64,000 nt of DNA, taken from assembly GCF_002920635.1 (NCBI RefSeq), contig NZ_PQSR01000002.1:124001-188000 (forward strand). Reading direction: 5' to 3'. This stretch comes from Streptomyces sp. Ru72 (GTDB lineage Bacteria > Actinomycetota > Actinomycetes > Streptomycetales > Streptomycetaceae). Shown in pieces: positions 9,233-19,392 of the stretch (positions within the stretch are counted from its first letter, which is position 1; every line of letters begins with the position of its first letter). The notes under the pieces were generated by a model. The model searched no databases, had not been told where the DNA came from, and saw nothing but the letters and a program-made list of their open reading frames with translations. A program made the position numbers and the translations under genes.

Positions 9233-9270
9233 GGACAGAAGATGTCGGGTTTCGGCGTCAGACTCGCCGT

Positions 9271-9757
9271 ATGGCAACGCGCATGTCAACGAAATGGGCG
9301 GCTTTCGCCGAAGCGGAACCGGACCTCGCCCGGAGCGTCGAGGCACGCTTCGGATCCTTCACGCACCACGTGCTGGCGACGCTGCGCCGGGACGGCTCTC
9401 CCCGCACCACGGGCCTGCCAGGTCCGCTTCCTGAACGGCGAGCTGTGGCTCGGCATGATGCCCGGCTCGCTCAAGGCACTCGACCTGCGCCGCGACCCCC
9501 GCTTCGCACTCCAGGCGAACCCGGGCCCGGGCACCGGGATGGGCGGCGGTGATGTGCGGATCAGCGGACGGGCCGTGGAGGTCGAGGACGACAGGACCAA
9601 GGGCGCGTACGTGAAAGAGGTGGAACCGCCGGAGCCGTTCCACCTCTTCCGCACCGAGTTGACGGAGGTCGTCAGGACCTGCGTCGAGGACGACACGTAC
9701 CTCGTCGTCCAGGTCTGGAGGCCCGGAGAGCCGGTGCGCACTCTCCGACGGACGTGA
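9271..9757 (+). pseudogene. Pyridoxamine 5'-phosphate oxidase-like protein, frameshifted
   Basis: A PNPOx/F420-type split-barrel protein, normally about 160 residues. The N-terminal part from ATG 9271 (MATRMSTKWAAFAEAEPDLA, then FTHHVLATLRRDGSPRTTGL) is in one frame. The remainder (VRFLNGELWLGMMPGSLKAL, then ALQANPGPGTG to RTLRRT) is in the next frame. The break is at about 9414-9421, where CTGCCAGGTC occupies ten bases for nine. The span of 487 bases is one more than a multiple of three. Either one base was inserted in a true pseudogene or it is a sequencing error. The other ORF starts in this area lie in the repeat block and are not credible. It stops nine bases before the convergent guaA. 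Confidence 0.8.
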
Positions 9758-9764
9758 CCTGCGG

Positions 9765-11347
<1,583 letters not shown>

Positions 11348-11470
11348 GGGGTGCCTTCCGGCGGTTGGGCGGGTCCTTGTGCCACCCGATTCTACCGAGG
11401 TGGCCGTGGGTGCCGTCCCGCCGCTGCCAGGACCGTCGCCCGCGGAGCCCGTCTCACCATGCGGGCCGCT

Positions 11471-11499
11471 TTGGACGCCGTCCTCCCCCACGGCATACT
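11471..11499 (+). promoter_or_regulatory. Promoter of the chorismate mutase leader transcript
   Basis: TTGGAC (11471-11476) and CATACT (11494-11499) separated by exactly 17 bases, a good vegetative promoter. The expected transcription start, seven bases on, coincides with the ATG of the leader peptide at 11506, so the leader would be translated without a 5' untranslated region. Confidence 0.6.
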
Positions 11500-11505
11500 G
11501 GCCCC

Positions 11506-11580
11506 ATGCTCACGCACTCGACGATCTTCGTCTTTACCTATGGCAACCGGCCCGCCGGCTGCCATGGTCGTGCTGCTTGA
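11506..11580 (+). CDS. Leader peptide for attenuation of chorismate mutase
   Basis: A 24-codon ORF that begins [10 protein letters not shown] and continues TYGNRPAG before a TGA at 11578. Phe, Phe and Tyr codons fall close together (IFVFTY), which are the end products of the pathway that chorismate mutase opens. It sits directly behind the promoter and just before an intrinsic terminator, followed 54 bases later by the chorismate mutase gene. This is the classical arrangement of ribosome-mediated attenuation: stalling at scarce Phe/Tyr codons would free an alternative fold and allow read-through. The function is inferred from layout. Confidence 0.75.
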   Translation: MLTHSTIFVFTYGNRPAGCHGRAA

Positions 11581-11599
11581 GCTACTGACAAGCGACTTC

Positions 11600-11640
11600 C
11601 CAGGCGCCCCGGGCCGACAAGGTCCGGGGCGCCTGGCGTT
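11600..11640 (+). terminator. Attenuator terminator before chorismate mutase
   Basis: Perfect 13-bp stem: CCAGGCGCCCCGG (11600-11612) pairs with CCGGGGCGCCTGG (11624-11636) around an 11-base loop, followed by CGTTTC. It lies between the leader peptide and the structural gene. Confidence 0.8.
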
Positions 11641-11693
11641 TCCCGGGTCCTGTCGCTCCGGGGCACCGCGCACCCGTCCACGAGGAGCCCCGC

Positions 11694-11984
11694 ATGACCG
11701 CCACCGCAGCCACCGAGAAGACCGGCGCCCGCACCGACGACGCCGCGAACCTGATCAGTGACGCCCGTGAACGCATCGACTCGCTCGACGACCGCATCAT
11801 CGGCCTCATCCAGGAACGGATGGCCGTCTCAGCCGTCATCCAGGAGGCCCGTATCGCCTCCGGCGGCCGGCGCGTCAACCTCTCCCGCGAGATGGAGGTC
11901 CTCGGCCACTACCGGGACGCGCTGGGCAAGCCCGGCACGGCGCTCGCGATGACCCTGCTCGAGCTGTGCCGCGGCCGGATCTGA
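11694..11984 (+). CDS. Chorismate mutase (AroQ type)
   Basis: A 96-residue monofunctional AroQ-fold chorismate mutase that converts chorismate to prephenate, the branch point to Phe and Tyr. The helical pattern with RERIDSLDDRIIGLIQERMA, SAVIQEARIASGGRRVNLSREME and LGHYRDALGKPG holds the conserved Arg, Lys-replacing Arg and Glu positions of the active site. ATG 11694 follows GAGGAG. No signal peptide is present, so it is cytoplasmic. Expression appears to be controlled by the leader peptide and terminator just upstream. It is divergent from guaA. Confidence 0.92.
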   Translation: MTATAATEKTGARTDDAANLISDARERIDSLDDRIIGLIQERMAVSAVIQEARIASGGRRVNLSREMEVLGHYRDALGKPGTALAMTLLELCRGRI

Positions 11985-12231
11985 GGCCGGACCCGACCCG
12001 CACCCGCGTTCCGCGGCCGTACGTACGCGTACCCCTCACCCGTACGGCGCGTGACCGGGCCCGCGGGGACTTCGTTGAGCCGGGCGTCCGTGCCAGCCAG
12101 GGGCGGGCCCGAAAGAACCACGCGTGGCTCCGCTGGAGCGATGAGACGCACGGATCGTGCTGTGCGTCGTGGGACCTCGCTCCAGGGATGTGACCGGACG
12201 GCAGGGGACAGCAGCCCGGTCACCCAGTAAA

Positions 12232-12263
12232 CGGTCGGCTCCGGGGACGCCCGGAGCCGACCG
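12232..12263. terminator. Strong hairpin downstream of chorismate mutase
   Basis: Perfect 14-bp stem, CGGTCGGCTCCGGG (12232-12245) against CCCGGAGCCGACCG (12250-12263), with a GACG loop. There is no T tract, as is usual for Streptomyces terminators. It lies 250 bases after the chorismate mutase stop. Confidence 0.6.
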
Positions 12264-12692
12264 GCGGAATCTGTTCAGAGGTGGTCGAAACGGTTGCGGA
12301 GGCCGTGACCCATCCAGCACGATGCGAGGAACAGAGAGTCGACGGCATCCCCACCCGGTCCCTGGCGGACAACAGCATCGCTCCTCCCACCGACTGCCAA
12401 TGGTCGACACCATGCGCGCTCCTCGCGCGAGCCGGAGCGCACCACCGGCGGTCACGCAGACAAGCGGCGCACCCCCCGGCGCCGCTCCCCGGGCACCGGC
12501 GCTGCCCTGACGTCGGTGCTGACGGAGAAGGGCCCCGCGGTCTTCCCCGAGCCCTCGGCCACGCCGAGCCGGGATCCCCCGCCGCGGGGCCTTTCGCCGT
12601 CCCAGGGCCTGCTCGGCCTCAGGTACGGGAGACCGTCCCACGGCTCTGTCGACCGCCCAGGTTCCGTGTGACGCAGCACACATAAGAATTCC

Positions 12693-12716
12693 GTGAATGG
12701 GAGCGCAACCATTCAC
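12693..12716. promoter_or_regulatory. LacI-family (CebR-box-like) palindromic operator
   Basis: Perfect inverted repeat GTGAATGG (12693-12700) - eight bases - CCATTCAC (12709-12716). Its core TGGGAGCGCAACCA matches the CebR operator consensus TGGGAGCGCTCCCA at 12 of 14 positions (consensus from memory). It lies about 115 bases before the surface-protein start codon. The binding protein is inferred. Confidence 0.5.
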
Positions 12717-12829
12717 CTCGCACACAGGTCACACCTGGCGAATCATGGGCCACACCCGCGCCGCCACGCGGCGGGCTCGCCCCAAGATGCGTCGCGTCGT
12801 AGCGGCGCACCAGACTCTTCGAGGTCTTC

Positions 12830-13837
12830 ATGAAGCTTCGCCGTGCCCTGGCCGCCGCGGCGGCGACGGCTGCCATAGCCCCGCTCGCGCTGCTGTCGGC
12901 GCCGGCCGCGTTCGCGGAGGACGCGACTCCCTCCGCCACCGCGACCGCGACCACGGCCACCCCGTCGCCGACCAGCTCCGCGACGGAGACCACCGGCACC
13001 GCCACGCCCCAGGCCGGCGGCCAGTCCACGACCGCAACCTCGTCGGCGACGACGACCACGACACCCACCGGCACACCGACCTCCTCGGCCACCACGTCGA
13101 CGCCGACGAAGAGCGCGGAGCCCACCACCGAGCCGACGCCCTGCAGCGACGACCTGAACGACCCCGACTCCCAGCTGAGCATCGACGTGTCCGGTCTGCC
13201 CGGAAAGATCGTCGCGGGCAGCGGCTGGCACACCTTCAAGCTGACCGCGGCGAATCACAGCGACCAGTCCCTCGGCAAGGTCCAGTGGCTCGCGGCCGTC
13301 GACAACGACTCGGCGAGCGACAACGAGAAGGACTGGCTGAGCACCTACGCCCTGCTCGAGTACTACAACCCGGAGACCAAGCGCTGGGAGTCCCTCGCGG
13401 ACGAGATCGGCAACGGCATCTACTTCGGTGAGACGCCGCTCGGCCCCAAGCAGACGGTCGACATCAAGCTGCGGGTCAACATCACCGCGAAGGCCCCCGC
13501 GGGCGCCGGCTACACCGTGGGCCTCGGCGGATACGTGGACCAGGAGAAGAGCTGCGAGCACAGCGCGTTCGGGTACTTCGAGTTCACCGTCCTCAAGCCC
13601 GGCAGCAGCAACGACAACCCCGGTCAGGCCAAGCCCGGCAAGGGCCAGAAGCCGGCGGGCGGCAAGACGCCGCAGGGCGGTGCGGCTGAGATCCCGGCCA
13701 CCGGCACCCTCGCCTCCACCGGTTCCTCCTCCGCGCTGCCGACCATCGCGCTCGTCGGCGGTGTCGCCGTCGTCGCCGGTGGCGGCGTCATCTTCGCGGT
13801 GCGGCGCCGCAAGGCCGGGGGCCACGCCGCCGCGTAA
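12830..13837 (+). CDS. Sortase-anchored (LAXTG) surface protein
   Basis: Predicted secreted, wall-anchored protein of 335 residues. A signal peptide covers about 1-29 (cleavage after SAPAAFA). A Thr/Ser/Pro-rich linker runs to about residue 103, and a globular domain (about 104-255) contains two Cys residues that could pair. A Pro/Gly/Lys linker precedes the C-terminal sorting signal: LASTG at 294-298, a hydrophobic helix and the basic tail RRRKAGGHAAA. LAXTG is the motif of class E sortases in Streptomyces. GAGG precedes the ATG. The globular domain is not recognised. A CebR-like operator lies upstream and a clear terminator follows. Confidence 0.88.
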   Translation: MKLRRALAAAAATAAIAPLALLSAPAAFAEDATPSATATATTATPSPTSSATETTGTATPQAGGQSTTATSSATTTTTPTGTPTSSATTSTPTKSAEPTTEPTPCSDDLNDPDSQLSIDVSGLPGKIVAGSGWHTFKLTAANHSDQSLGKVQWLAAVDNDSASDNEKDWLSTYALLEYYNPETKRWESLADEIGNGIYFGETPLGPKQTVDIKLRVNITAKAPAGAGYTVGLGGYVDQEKSCEHSAFGYFEFTVLKPGSSNDNPGQAKPGKGQKPAGGKTPQGGAAEIPATGTLASTGSSSALPTIALVGGVAVVAGGGVIFAVRRRKAGGHAAA

Positions 13838-13888
13838 CCATCCCGGGCGTGGGCGGACCGTGTGAGCGGTTCGCCTCGCACCAAGGAG

Positions 13889-13926
13889 AAGGACCTGGGC
13901 TCGGAGGGGGGCCCAGGTCCTTTTCT
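13889..13926. terminator. Bidirectional intrinsic terminator
   Basis: AAGGACCTGGGC (13889-13900) pairs with GCCCAGGTCCTT (13911-13922) in a 12-bp stem followed by TTCT, with AAGG at the left arm so that it also has T's in reverse. It separates the surface-protein gene from the convergent GMC oxidoreductase gene. Confidence 0.85.
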
Positions 13927-13937
13927 GCTTCTGCGCG

Positions 13938-15743
13938 CTACTGCTTGGGCGGCATCGTCGGCATCCCCAGGAACGGCAGCCGCAGCGCCCCGAACGCCTT
14001 GACGGGCACCGCCGGGTGACGGGGTTCCACCGGCTTGAGCCGCTCGTACCGCGCACCCTGCGCCGGGCGCGGATCCGCCTCGCCCTTGTTCGGCCAGTAC
14101 GACATCGCCCGCTCGGCCTGTGCGGTGATCGTCAGTGAGGGGTTGACGCCCAGGTTCGCCGACACCGCCGCGCCGTCGACCACCGAGATGCCGGGGTGGC
14201 CGTAGAGCCGGTGGTACGGGTCGATGACGCCGGTCTCGCGGGAGTCGCCGATCGGGCAGCCGCCGAGGAAGTGGGCGGTCAGCGGGGTGCCCATCAGTTC
14301 GCCGACGTTGCTGCCCGCGAAACCGTTGATCTCGGCTGCGAGCACGGACGCCGCCTGAGAGGCCGCCCTGATCTGCTTCGGGTTGGGCCTGCCATGGCCC
14401 TGCCGGGCCGTCAGCAGGCCCTTGCCGACGCCGTTCGGCTTCAGATACGTCGTCAGGGAGTTGTCCAGCGACTGCATCACCAGGCCGATGATGGTCCGCT
14501 CCGACCAGCGTCGGTTGGACAGGGAGCGGGCCATCAGCCACGGATGACGTGCCGCGTTCGCGAGCCAGGCCAGGGCGCGGGAGCGGCCCTCCGCATAGGG
14601 GACCTGGAGGATCGACAGGCCGCCCATCGCGTTCGAGCCCCTGCCGTAGCGGACCGGCTCGATGTGCGTGTTCTCGTCCGGGTGGATCGAGGACGTGATC
14701 GCCACGCCCCGCGTGAAGTCGACCTTCGGTGCGCCGTGCGCCGTGCGGTAGCGCCGGTTGTCGGTCTGCGCGCCCACCAGTGCCTCGGAGTTGGTGCGGG
14801 TCAGCTCGCCCAGCCGGTCCGAGAGGTACGGCAGTTGGCCGTTCGCCTTCATGCGGTGCAGCAGGGTCTGGGTTCCGTAGGTGCCCGCCGCGAGCACCAC
14901 CCGCCGTGCCGTGAAGACGCGTCCCCTGCCCTTGCGCCGGTCGTCCGTCGGCAGGGTCGCCACGGCGTACCCGCCCCGGGAGTCGTCCGTGACCGACACG
15001 ACCGTCGTCATGGGGTGCACGACCGCGCCCGCCTTCTCGGCGAGGTGGAGGTAGTTCTCGTTGAGGGTGTTCTTCGCGCCGTGCCGGCAGCCCGTCATGC
15101 ACTCGCCGCACTCGGTGCACGCCCGGCGGGCCGGGCCGGCGCCGCCGAAGTACGGGTCCGGGACCTCCTCGCCGGGCCGGGCCTTCGCCGTTTTGTCGGC
15201 GTCCTCGCCGTCACCGAAGAACACGCCCACCGGTGCCAGATGGAAGGTGTCCCCGACCCCCATCCGCTCGGCGGCCGCCTTGAGGTGCACGTCGGAGGGG
15301 GTCATGGTCGGGTTCAGCCGAACGCCGAGCATGCGCCGGGCCTGGTCGTAGTACGGGCTCAGCTCCTCCTGCCAGTCGGTGATCCCCCGCCACTGCGGGT
15401 CGTCGAAGAAGGCCTTCGGAGGCACGTAGAGGGTGTTGGCGTAGTTGAGGGAGCCACCGCCGACGCCGGCGCCCGCGAGGACCATGACGTTGCCGAGCAG
15501 GTGGATGCGCTGGATGCCGTACATGCCAAGGGCGGGCGCCCAGAGGTAGTTCTTCAGGTCCCAGGAGTTCTTCGGCAGCGTCTCGCGGGTGAAGCGGCGG
15601 CCCGCCTCGAGGACCCCGACGCGGTAGCCCTTCTCGGTCAGTCGGAGCGCGGAGACGGATCCGCCGAACCCCGAGCCCACGACGATGACGTCGTAGTCGT
15701 ACCCGTCCTCGTCCCTGGTCTGGACAGACTTCTCCTGCGACAC
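13938..15743 (-). CDS. GMC-family oxidoreductase (cholesterol-oxidase-like)
   Basis: FAD-dependent oxidoreductase of 601 residues. The FAD-binding motif is YDVIVVGSGFGGSVSALRL, and the GMC signature region LAGAGVGGGSLNYANTLYVP follows. A cysteine cluster CTECGECMTGCRHGAKNTL is the one typical of the cholesterol-oxidase-like (ChoD-type) subfamily. The C-terminal FAD segment ISVVDGAAVSANLGVNPSLT and a C-terminal HFLGGCPIG with a histidine complete the fold. GTG 15743 follows GAGGAG. It lies 38 bases after the aldehyde dehydrogenase gene and probably shares its transcript, so an alcohol-to-aldehyde-to-acid pair is possible. No export signal is seen. Substrate unknown. Confidence 0.88.
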   Translation of the reverse strand: MSQEKSVQTRDEDGYDYDVIVVGSGFGGSVSALRLTEKGYRVGVLEAGRRFTRETLPKNSWDLKNYLWAPALGMYGIQRIHLLGNVMVLAGAGVGGGSLNYANTLYVPPKAFFDDPQWRGITDWQEELSPYYDQARRMLGVRLNPTMTPSDVHLKAAAERMGVGDTFHLAPVGVFFGDGEDADKTAKARPGEEVPDPYFGGAGPARRACTECGECMTGCRHGAKNTLNENYLHLAEKAGAVVHPMTTVVSVTDDSRGGYAVATLPTDDRRKGRGRVFTARRVVLAAGTYGTQTLLHRMKANGQLPYLSDRLGELTRTNSEALVGAQTDNRRYRTAHGAPKVDFTRGVAITSSIHPDENTHIEPVRYGRGSNAMGGLSILQVPYAEGRSRALAWLANAARHPWLMARSLSNRRWSERTIIGLVMQSLDNSLTTYLKPNGVGKGLLTARQGHGRPNPKQIRAASQAASVLAAEINGFAGSNVGELMGTPLTAHFLGGCPIGDSRETGVIDPYHRLYGHPGISVVDGAAVSANLGVNPSLTITAQAERAMSYWPNKGEADPRPAQGARYERLKPVEPRHPAVPVKAFGALRLPFLGMPTMPPKQ

Positions 15744-15781
15744 GTGCTCTCCTCGTTGAGAACGGGTTGCCTGCTGGGGAA

Positions 15782-17422
15782 CTAGCGGAGGCGGAGCGCC
15801 TTCATCGCCTTCAGGCTCCGGCTCATGAACGCCGCGTACTTCTCGTCGTCCATCCCCAGCGAGGGGGCCATCGGCAGCAGTCGCTGCTGGGCGACCGTCT
15901 GGGCCTCGGTGTACTTGAGGATGCCCTCCGAGCCGTGGCGGCGGCCGAGGCCGGAGTCCTTCATGCCGCCCATCGGGGACTGGACGCTGCCGTACGCCGG
16001 TGCGTAGCCCTCGTTGACGTTGACCGTGCCCGTGCGCAGCCGGGCCGCGACCTCGCGCCCCCGTCGGCCGTTCTTCGTCCAGACCGACGAATTCAGGCCG
16101 TACGGCGTGGCGTTGGCGCGCTCGATCGCCTCGTCCTCGCTCTTGAAGCGGTAGATCGACACGACCGGGCCGAAGGTCTCCTCCGCGCACACCGCCATCG
16201 GGGCCTCGACGCCGTCGAGGACGGTCGGCTCGTAGAAGTACGGGCCGACGTCCGGGCGGGCCACCCCGCCGGCCAGCACCTTCGCCCCCTTGGCCACGGC
16301 CTCCTCGACATGCCGGGTCACGGTCTCGAGCTGCCGCTCGCCGACCAGCGACCCCATGTCGGCACCGTAGGCGAGGGACGTGCCGAGCCGCAGGGCCTTG
16401 GTGCGGGCGACGAACCGCTCCAGGAAGGCGTCCGCGACCGACTCGTGGACGTACAACCGCTCGATGGAGATGCACAGTTGCCCGGCCGAGGAGAAGCAGG
16501 CCCGCACCGCGCCCTCGGCGGCCTTCTCGACGTCCGCGTCCTGAAGGACCAGCATGGCGTTCTTGCCGCCGAGTTCGAGGGAGACGCCGACGAGCCGGGC
16601 GGCGGCGCCCTGGGCGACCTCGCGGCCGGTGCGGGTGGAGCCGGTGAAGGAGACGTAGTCGGCGTGCTTGACGACCTCTGGGCCGACGACCGGGCCGTCG
16701 CCGATGACGACCTGGAAGACCTCGGCGGGCAGTCCGGCCTCGATCAGCAGGTCGCGTGCCCACAGCGCGGTCAGGCAGGTCTCCGTGTCGGGCTTCATCA
16801 CGACGGCGTTGCCCGCGGCGAAGGCGGGGAGCGCGTCGCCGACCGACAGCTCCAGCGGGTAGTTCCAGGGGGCGATCTGGCCGACCACGCCGCGCGGATG
16901 GCGCAGTTCGGTCACCTTGGTCAGCGTCGGCACGGCGCCGGTGTGCCGCTTCGGCCTCAGGTACGAGGGCGCCTTGCGGCCGTAGTGCCGGGCCGCGACG
17001 GCGACGGCCTGCACCTCCTCGTGGGCGTGCAGACGGGCCTTTCCGGTCTCCAGCTGGATCAGGTCGAGGACCTCGGCCTGCCGTTCCAGCACCAGGTCGT
17101 GGAAGCGGAGGAGCACCGCGGCGCGCTGCCGTACCGGGGTCTGTGCCCAGACCGCCTGGGCGGCACGGGCCCGGTCGAAGGCGACGGCGACGTCCTCGGG
17201 GGTGGACTCGGGCAGGTCGGCCAGCTTCTCGCCGGTGAACGGCGTGTGGTTGGCGGTGCGGCCCGAGCCGACCACGCCCTTGGTGAGCTGGGCGACCAGC
17301 TCCGGCGTCACCACGTCGACGGCGGTGCGGGCACCCGTGGGGGCGGGAGCGAGGGGGTTGGTGCCGGCCGTGCCCGTACCGGTCTGTGCGGTGGCCTTCT
17401 CCGGGGCCTGCGAGTCCGTCAT
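15782..17422 (-). CDS. Succinate-semialdehyde dehydrogenase (NADP+)-type aldehyde dehydrogenase
   Basis: Aldehyde dehydrogenase of 546 residues with the usual motifs: VVGQIAPWNYPLELS in the Rossmann domain, FTGSTRTGREVA, the base Glu in SLELGGKNAML, the nucleophile Cys in SAGQLCISIERLYV, and the EETFGPVVSIYRF region. The sequence style is that of the GabD2/succinate-semialdehyde dehydrogenase group common in actinobacteria. An Ala/Thr/Pro-rich extension of about 40 residues precedes the fold. It lies just downstream of the kinase cluster and upstream of the GMC oxidoreductase gene, 38 bases away, which suggests a two-gene oxidation operon. The substrate is inferred only. Confidence 0.88.
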   Translation of the reverse strand: MTDSQAPEKATAQTGTGTAGTNPLAPAPTGARTAVDVVTPELVAQLTKGVVGSGRTANHTPFTGEKLADLPESTPEDVAVAFDRARAAQAVWAQTPVRQRAAVLLRFHDLVLERQAEVLDLIQLETGKARLHAHEEVQAVAVAARHYGRKAPSYLRPKRHTGAVPTLTKVTELRHPRGVVGQIAPWNYPLELSVGDALPAFAAGNAVVMKPDTETCLTALWARDLLIEAGLPAEVFQVVIGDGPVVGPEVVKHADYVSFTGSTRTGREVAQGAAARLVGVSLELGGKNAMLVLQDADVEKAAEGAVRACFSSAGQLCISIERLYVHESVADAFLERFVARTKALRLGTSLAYGADMGSLVGERQLETVTRHVEEAVAKGAKVLAGGVARPDVGPYFYEPTVLDGVEAPMAVCAEETFGPVVSIYRFKSEDEAIERANATPYGLNSSVWTKNGRRGREVAARLRTGTVNVNEGYAPAYGSVQSPMGGMKDSGLGRRHGSEGILKYTEAQTVAQQRLLPMAPSLGMDDEKYAAFMSRSLKAMKALRLR

Positions 17423-17537
17423 GAGCCGCAGGGTATGCCGGGGCGGAGCGTTTGGGTACCCGTCGGTAACGCGCTTTCACGGGGCGTCCACACCGCGCCA
17501 GTGACCGCTGGCAGCGAATGCGCTGATCAGGGCGTCG

Positions 17538-19301
17538 TCAGGACGTCAGCATGTTCTTGCCCACTTTCAGGCGGTCCCGGGCGCCCTTGAAGAGGGAGGT
17601 GCCGCGCTTCTCGTCCGGGGTGCCCTTCGGCATGTCCACGCGCAGCACGTAGTACTCGCGGGCGGCCGTGACGATCAACAGTTGCAGGACGCGGTACCGC
17701 TTCTTCCCCACCGTGTAGGTGGTGTCGGTGAGCATGGCGTCGTCGCCGTGGAAGCTCGTCGGGGTGTAGAGCGTGCCGGGGTCGTCGGCGGGCCAGGAGG
17801 CGGTGGCCTGCCGTGCCCAGGCCTTCAGGGGGGTGGGGACCGATGTCTCCCGGGTCAGGCGGAGCCGGACGGTGTCGTCGCCGTAGGTCACCGTGCGGTC
17901 CGTGGCGGCGCCCCTGGGGATGTCCGACGGTACGGAGACGATCGCGTCGAGCTTCGCCTCGCGGTGGGCGATCCAGGAGCCGGGGGATGCGACGGCCGGG
18001 GCCGAACTGTAGGTGGCGGTGTGTTCGGTGACGCCCTCGCTCTCGGGGGTGCCGAAGTAGGAGGTGGCGAACCAGGTGCCGCCGACGAGGAGGACGCCGA
18101 GCGCGGCGACGGGGACCGGGCGGAGGAGGGCGGGACGCTTCGGCTTCGCCTCCGGCACCACCACGGCGGCGGTCCCCGGGGCGAACGGAGCGGGGGCCTC
18201 CGTCTCGGACGGCTCGGCAGGTTCCGGCTCGGACGGCTCGGCGGCCCCCTGCTTCGACGCCGAGGCCGCCTCCGCCTGCGGCGCGGCTCCGAGTGACGTG
18301 CCGGGACCGCCGGCGCCCACGGCTTCCGGACCGCCGGCGACCACGGTTCCGGGGCCGCCGTCGTCCGCAGTCCGCGACGGCGCGGCCCCGAACCGTACCG
18401 TCCCGACGTCGTCGGCGAACTCCCCGAGACCGGAGGCATCCTGAGCGGCCGTCGAATCCCCCCGTTCCGCACCCGGCACCGGCCACCCCCCGGCCACCGT
18501 CTCCAGAACCGCACCGACCTCCTCCGCGTCGGGCCGCCGCTCGGGCTCCTTGACCAGCAGCCGTGCGATGAGCGGCCCGAGCCTCCCGGCCTGCCGGGGT
18601 TCGGGAGGCTCGGTGGCGAGGATCGCGGCGAGCGTGGACTCCACCGTCGTACGGCGAAAGGGCGACGATCCTTCGACGGCGGCGTACAGCAGCACGCCCA
18701 GCGACCACAGGTCGGAGGCGGGACCGGCGCTCCGGCCGGACATCCGTTCCGGTGCGACGAACTCGAGCGAGCCGACGAACTCCCCGGTGACGGTGAGGGA
18801 TTCCTCGCCCTGGACGTGTGCGATACCGAAGTCGGTGAGGACCACCCGGCCGCGCGGACCGAGCAGGACGTTCGCCGGCTTCACGTCGCGGTGCACGATG
18901 CCGACGCGGTGCGCCGCGTCCAGCGCGCCGACGACGGCGAGCCCGATGCGCGCCGCCTCCTCGGCCGGCAGCGGCCCGCGGCGCAGCGCGTCCGCCAGGG
19001 ACTCCCCTCGGACCAGCTCCATGACGATCCAGGGGCATCCGTCCTCCACGATCACGTCGTGGATCGACACGGCCGCGGGATGGTCGACGCGGGCCGCGGC
19101 ACGTGCCTCGCGGTAGAGCCGGTGGGCGGCGCGCCGGTGTGCCTCGTCCTCCGGATCGCCGGGCAGGTGGGGCTGCTTGACGGCGACGTCGCGCTCCATG
19201 AGCTCGTCCACGGCACGCCACACGGTGCCCATGCCGCCGGAGCCGAGGCGTTCGGTCAGCCGGTAGCGACCGTCGATCAGACGTCCCGCGTCAGTACGCA
19301 T
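17538..19301 (-). CDS. Transmembrane Ser/Thr protein kinase (kinase 6 of the cluster)
   Basis: Hanks-type kinase of 587 residues. The glycine loop is GSGGMGTV (20-26), the catalytic Lys42 is in VAVK, Asp139 in HRDVKPANVLL, Asp157 in DFG, and the P+1 motif is VAPERMSG, so it should be active. An acidic/Pro-Ala linker (280-390) leads to one membrane helix (about 394-415). The C-terminal ~170 residues are predicted to be outside the cell and are the most divergent of the six (SPGSWIAHREAKLDAIVSVP). It is the last kinase of a six-gene series and stands 115 bases before the aldehyde dehydrogenase gene. The ligand is not known. Confidence 0.9.
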   Translation of the reverse strand: MRTDAGRLIDGRYRLTERLGSGGMGTVWRAVDELMERDVAVKQPHLPGDPEDEAHRRAAHRLYREARAAARVDHPAAVSIHDVIVEDGCPWIVMELVRGESLADALRRGPLPAEEAARIGLAVVGALDAAHRVGIVHRDVKPANVLLGPRGRVVLTDFGIAHVQGEESLTVTGEFVGSLEFVAPERMSGRSAGPASDLWSLGVLLYAAVEGSSPFRRTTVESTLAAILATEPPEPRQAGRLGPLIARLLVKEPERRPDAEEVGAVLETVAGGWPVPGAERGDSTAAQDASGLGEFADDVGTVRFGAAPSRTADDGGPGTVVAGGPEAVGAGGPGTSLGAAPQAEAASASKQGAAEPSEPEPAEPSETEAPAPFAPGTAAVVVPEAKPKRPALLRPVPVAALGVLLVGGTWFATSYFGTPESEGVTEHTATYSSAPAVASPGSWIAHREAKLDAIVSVPSDIPRGAATDRTVTYGDDTVRLRLTRETSVPTPLKAWARQATASWPADDPGTLYTPTSFHGDDAMLTDTTYTVGKKRYRVLQLLIVTAAREYYVLRVDMPKGTPDEKRGTSLFKGARDRLKVGKNMLTS

Positions 19302-19392
19302 GTCTCATGAGTACCGTGCGGAGTCGCGAGTTGTCGAAGCGGGTCCCGGCCGCCGGACGCACACCGTTGCCGTCCTGTGAGGCACACGCGGC

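Larger units (their letters stand above)
11985..12829. other. 845-bp gene-free interval
   Basis: Open frames here lack a credible start with a ribosome site, a codon bias like the neighbours, or a recognisable family. What can be seen is a strong hairpin at 12232-12263 that may end the chorismate mutase transcript and, near the right end, a palindromic operator at 12693-12716 and the promoter region of the surface-protein gene. I see no tRNA. Confidence 0.5.

Noticed and set aside
9032..9270. Open frames that run through the 22-bp repeat into the oxidase gene
   Set aside because: The repeat unit is not a multiple of three and family homology begins only at ATG 9271.
12667..12682. TGTGACGCAGCACACA as a Crp-type site
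   Set aside because: It resembles the enterobacterial CRP half-sites but not clearly the Streptomyces Crp consensus, and the nearby LacI-type palindrome is the better-supported operator.
12281..12685. Plus-strand frame of 134 codons in the 845-base interval
   Set aside because: No credible ribosome site, no family match and amino-acid content typical of random GC-rich sequence.
13938..17480. 1180-residue minus-strand open frame covering both the GMC oxidoreductase and the dehydrogenase region
   Set aside because: Only its last 601 codons match a family. The first part is a shadow of the aldehyde dehydrogenase in another frame.
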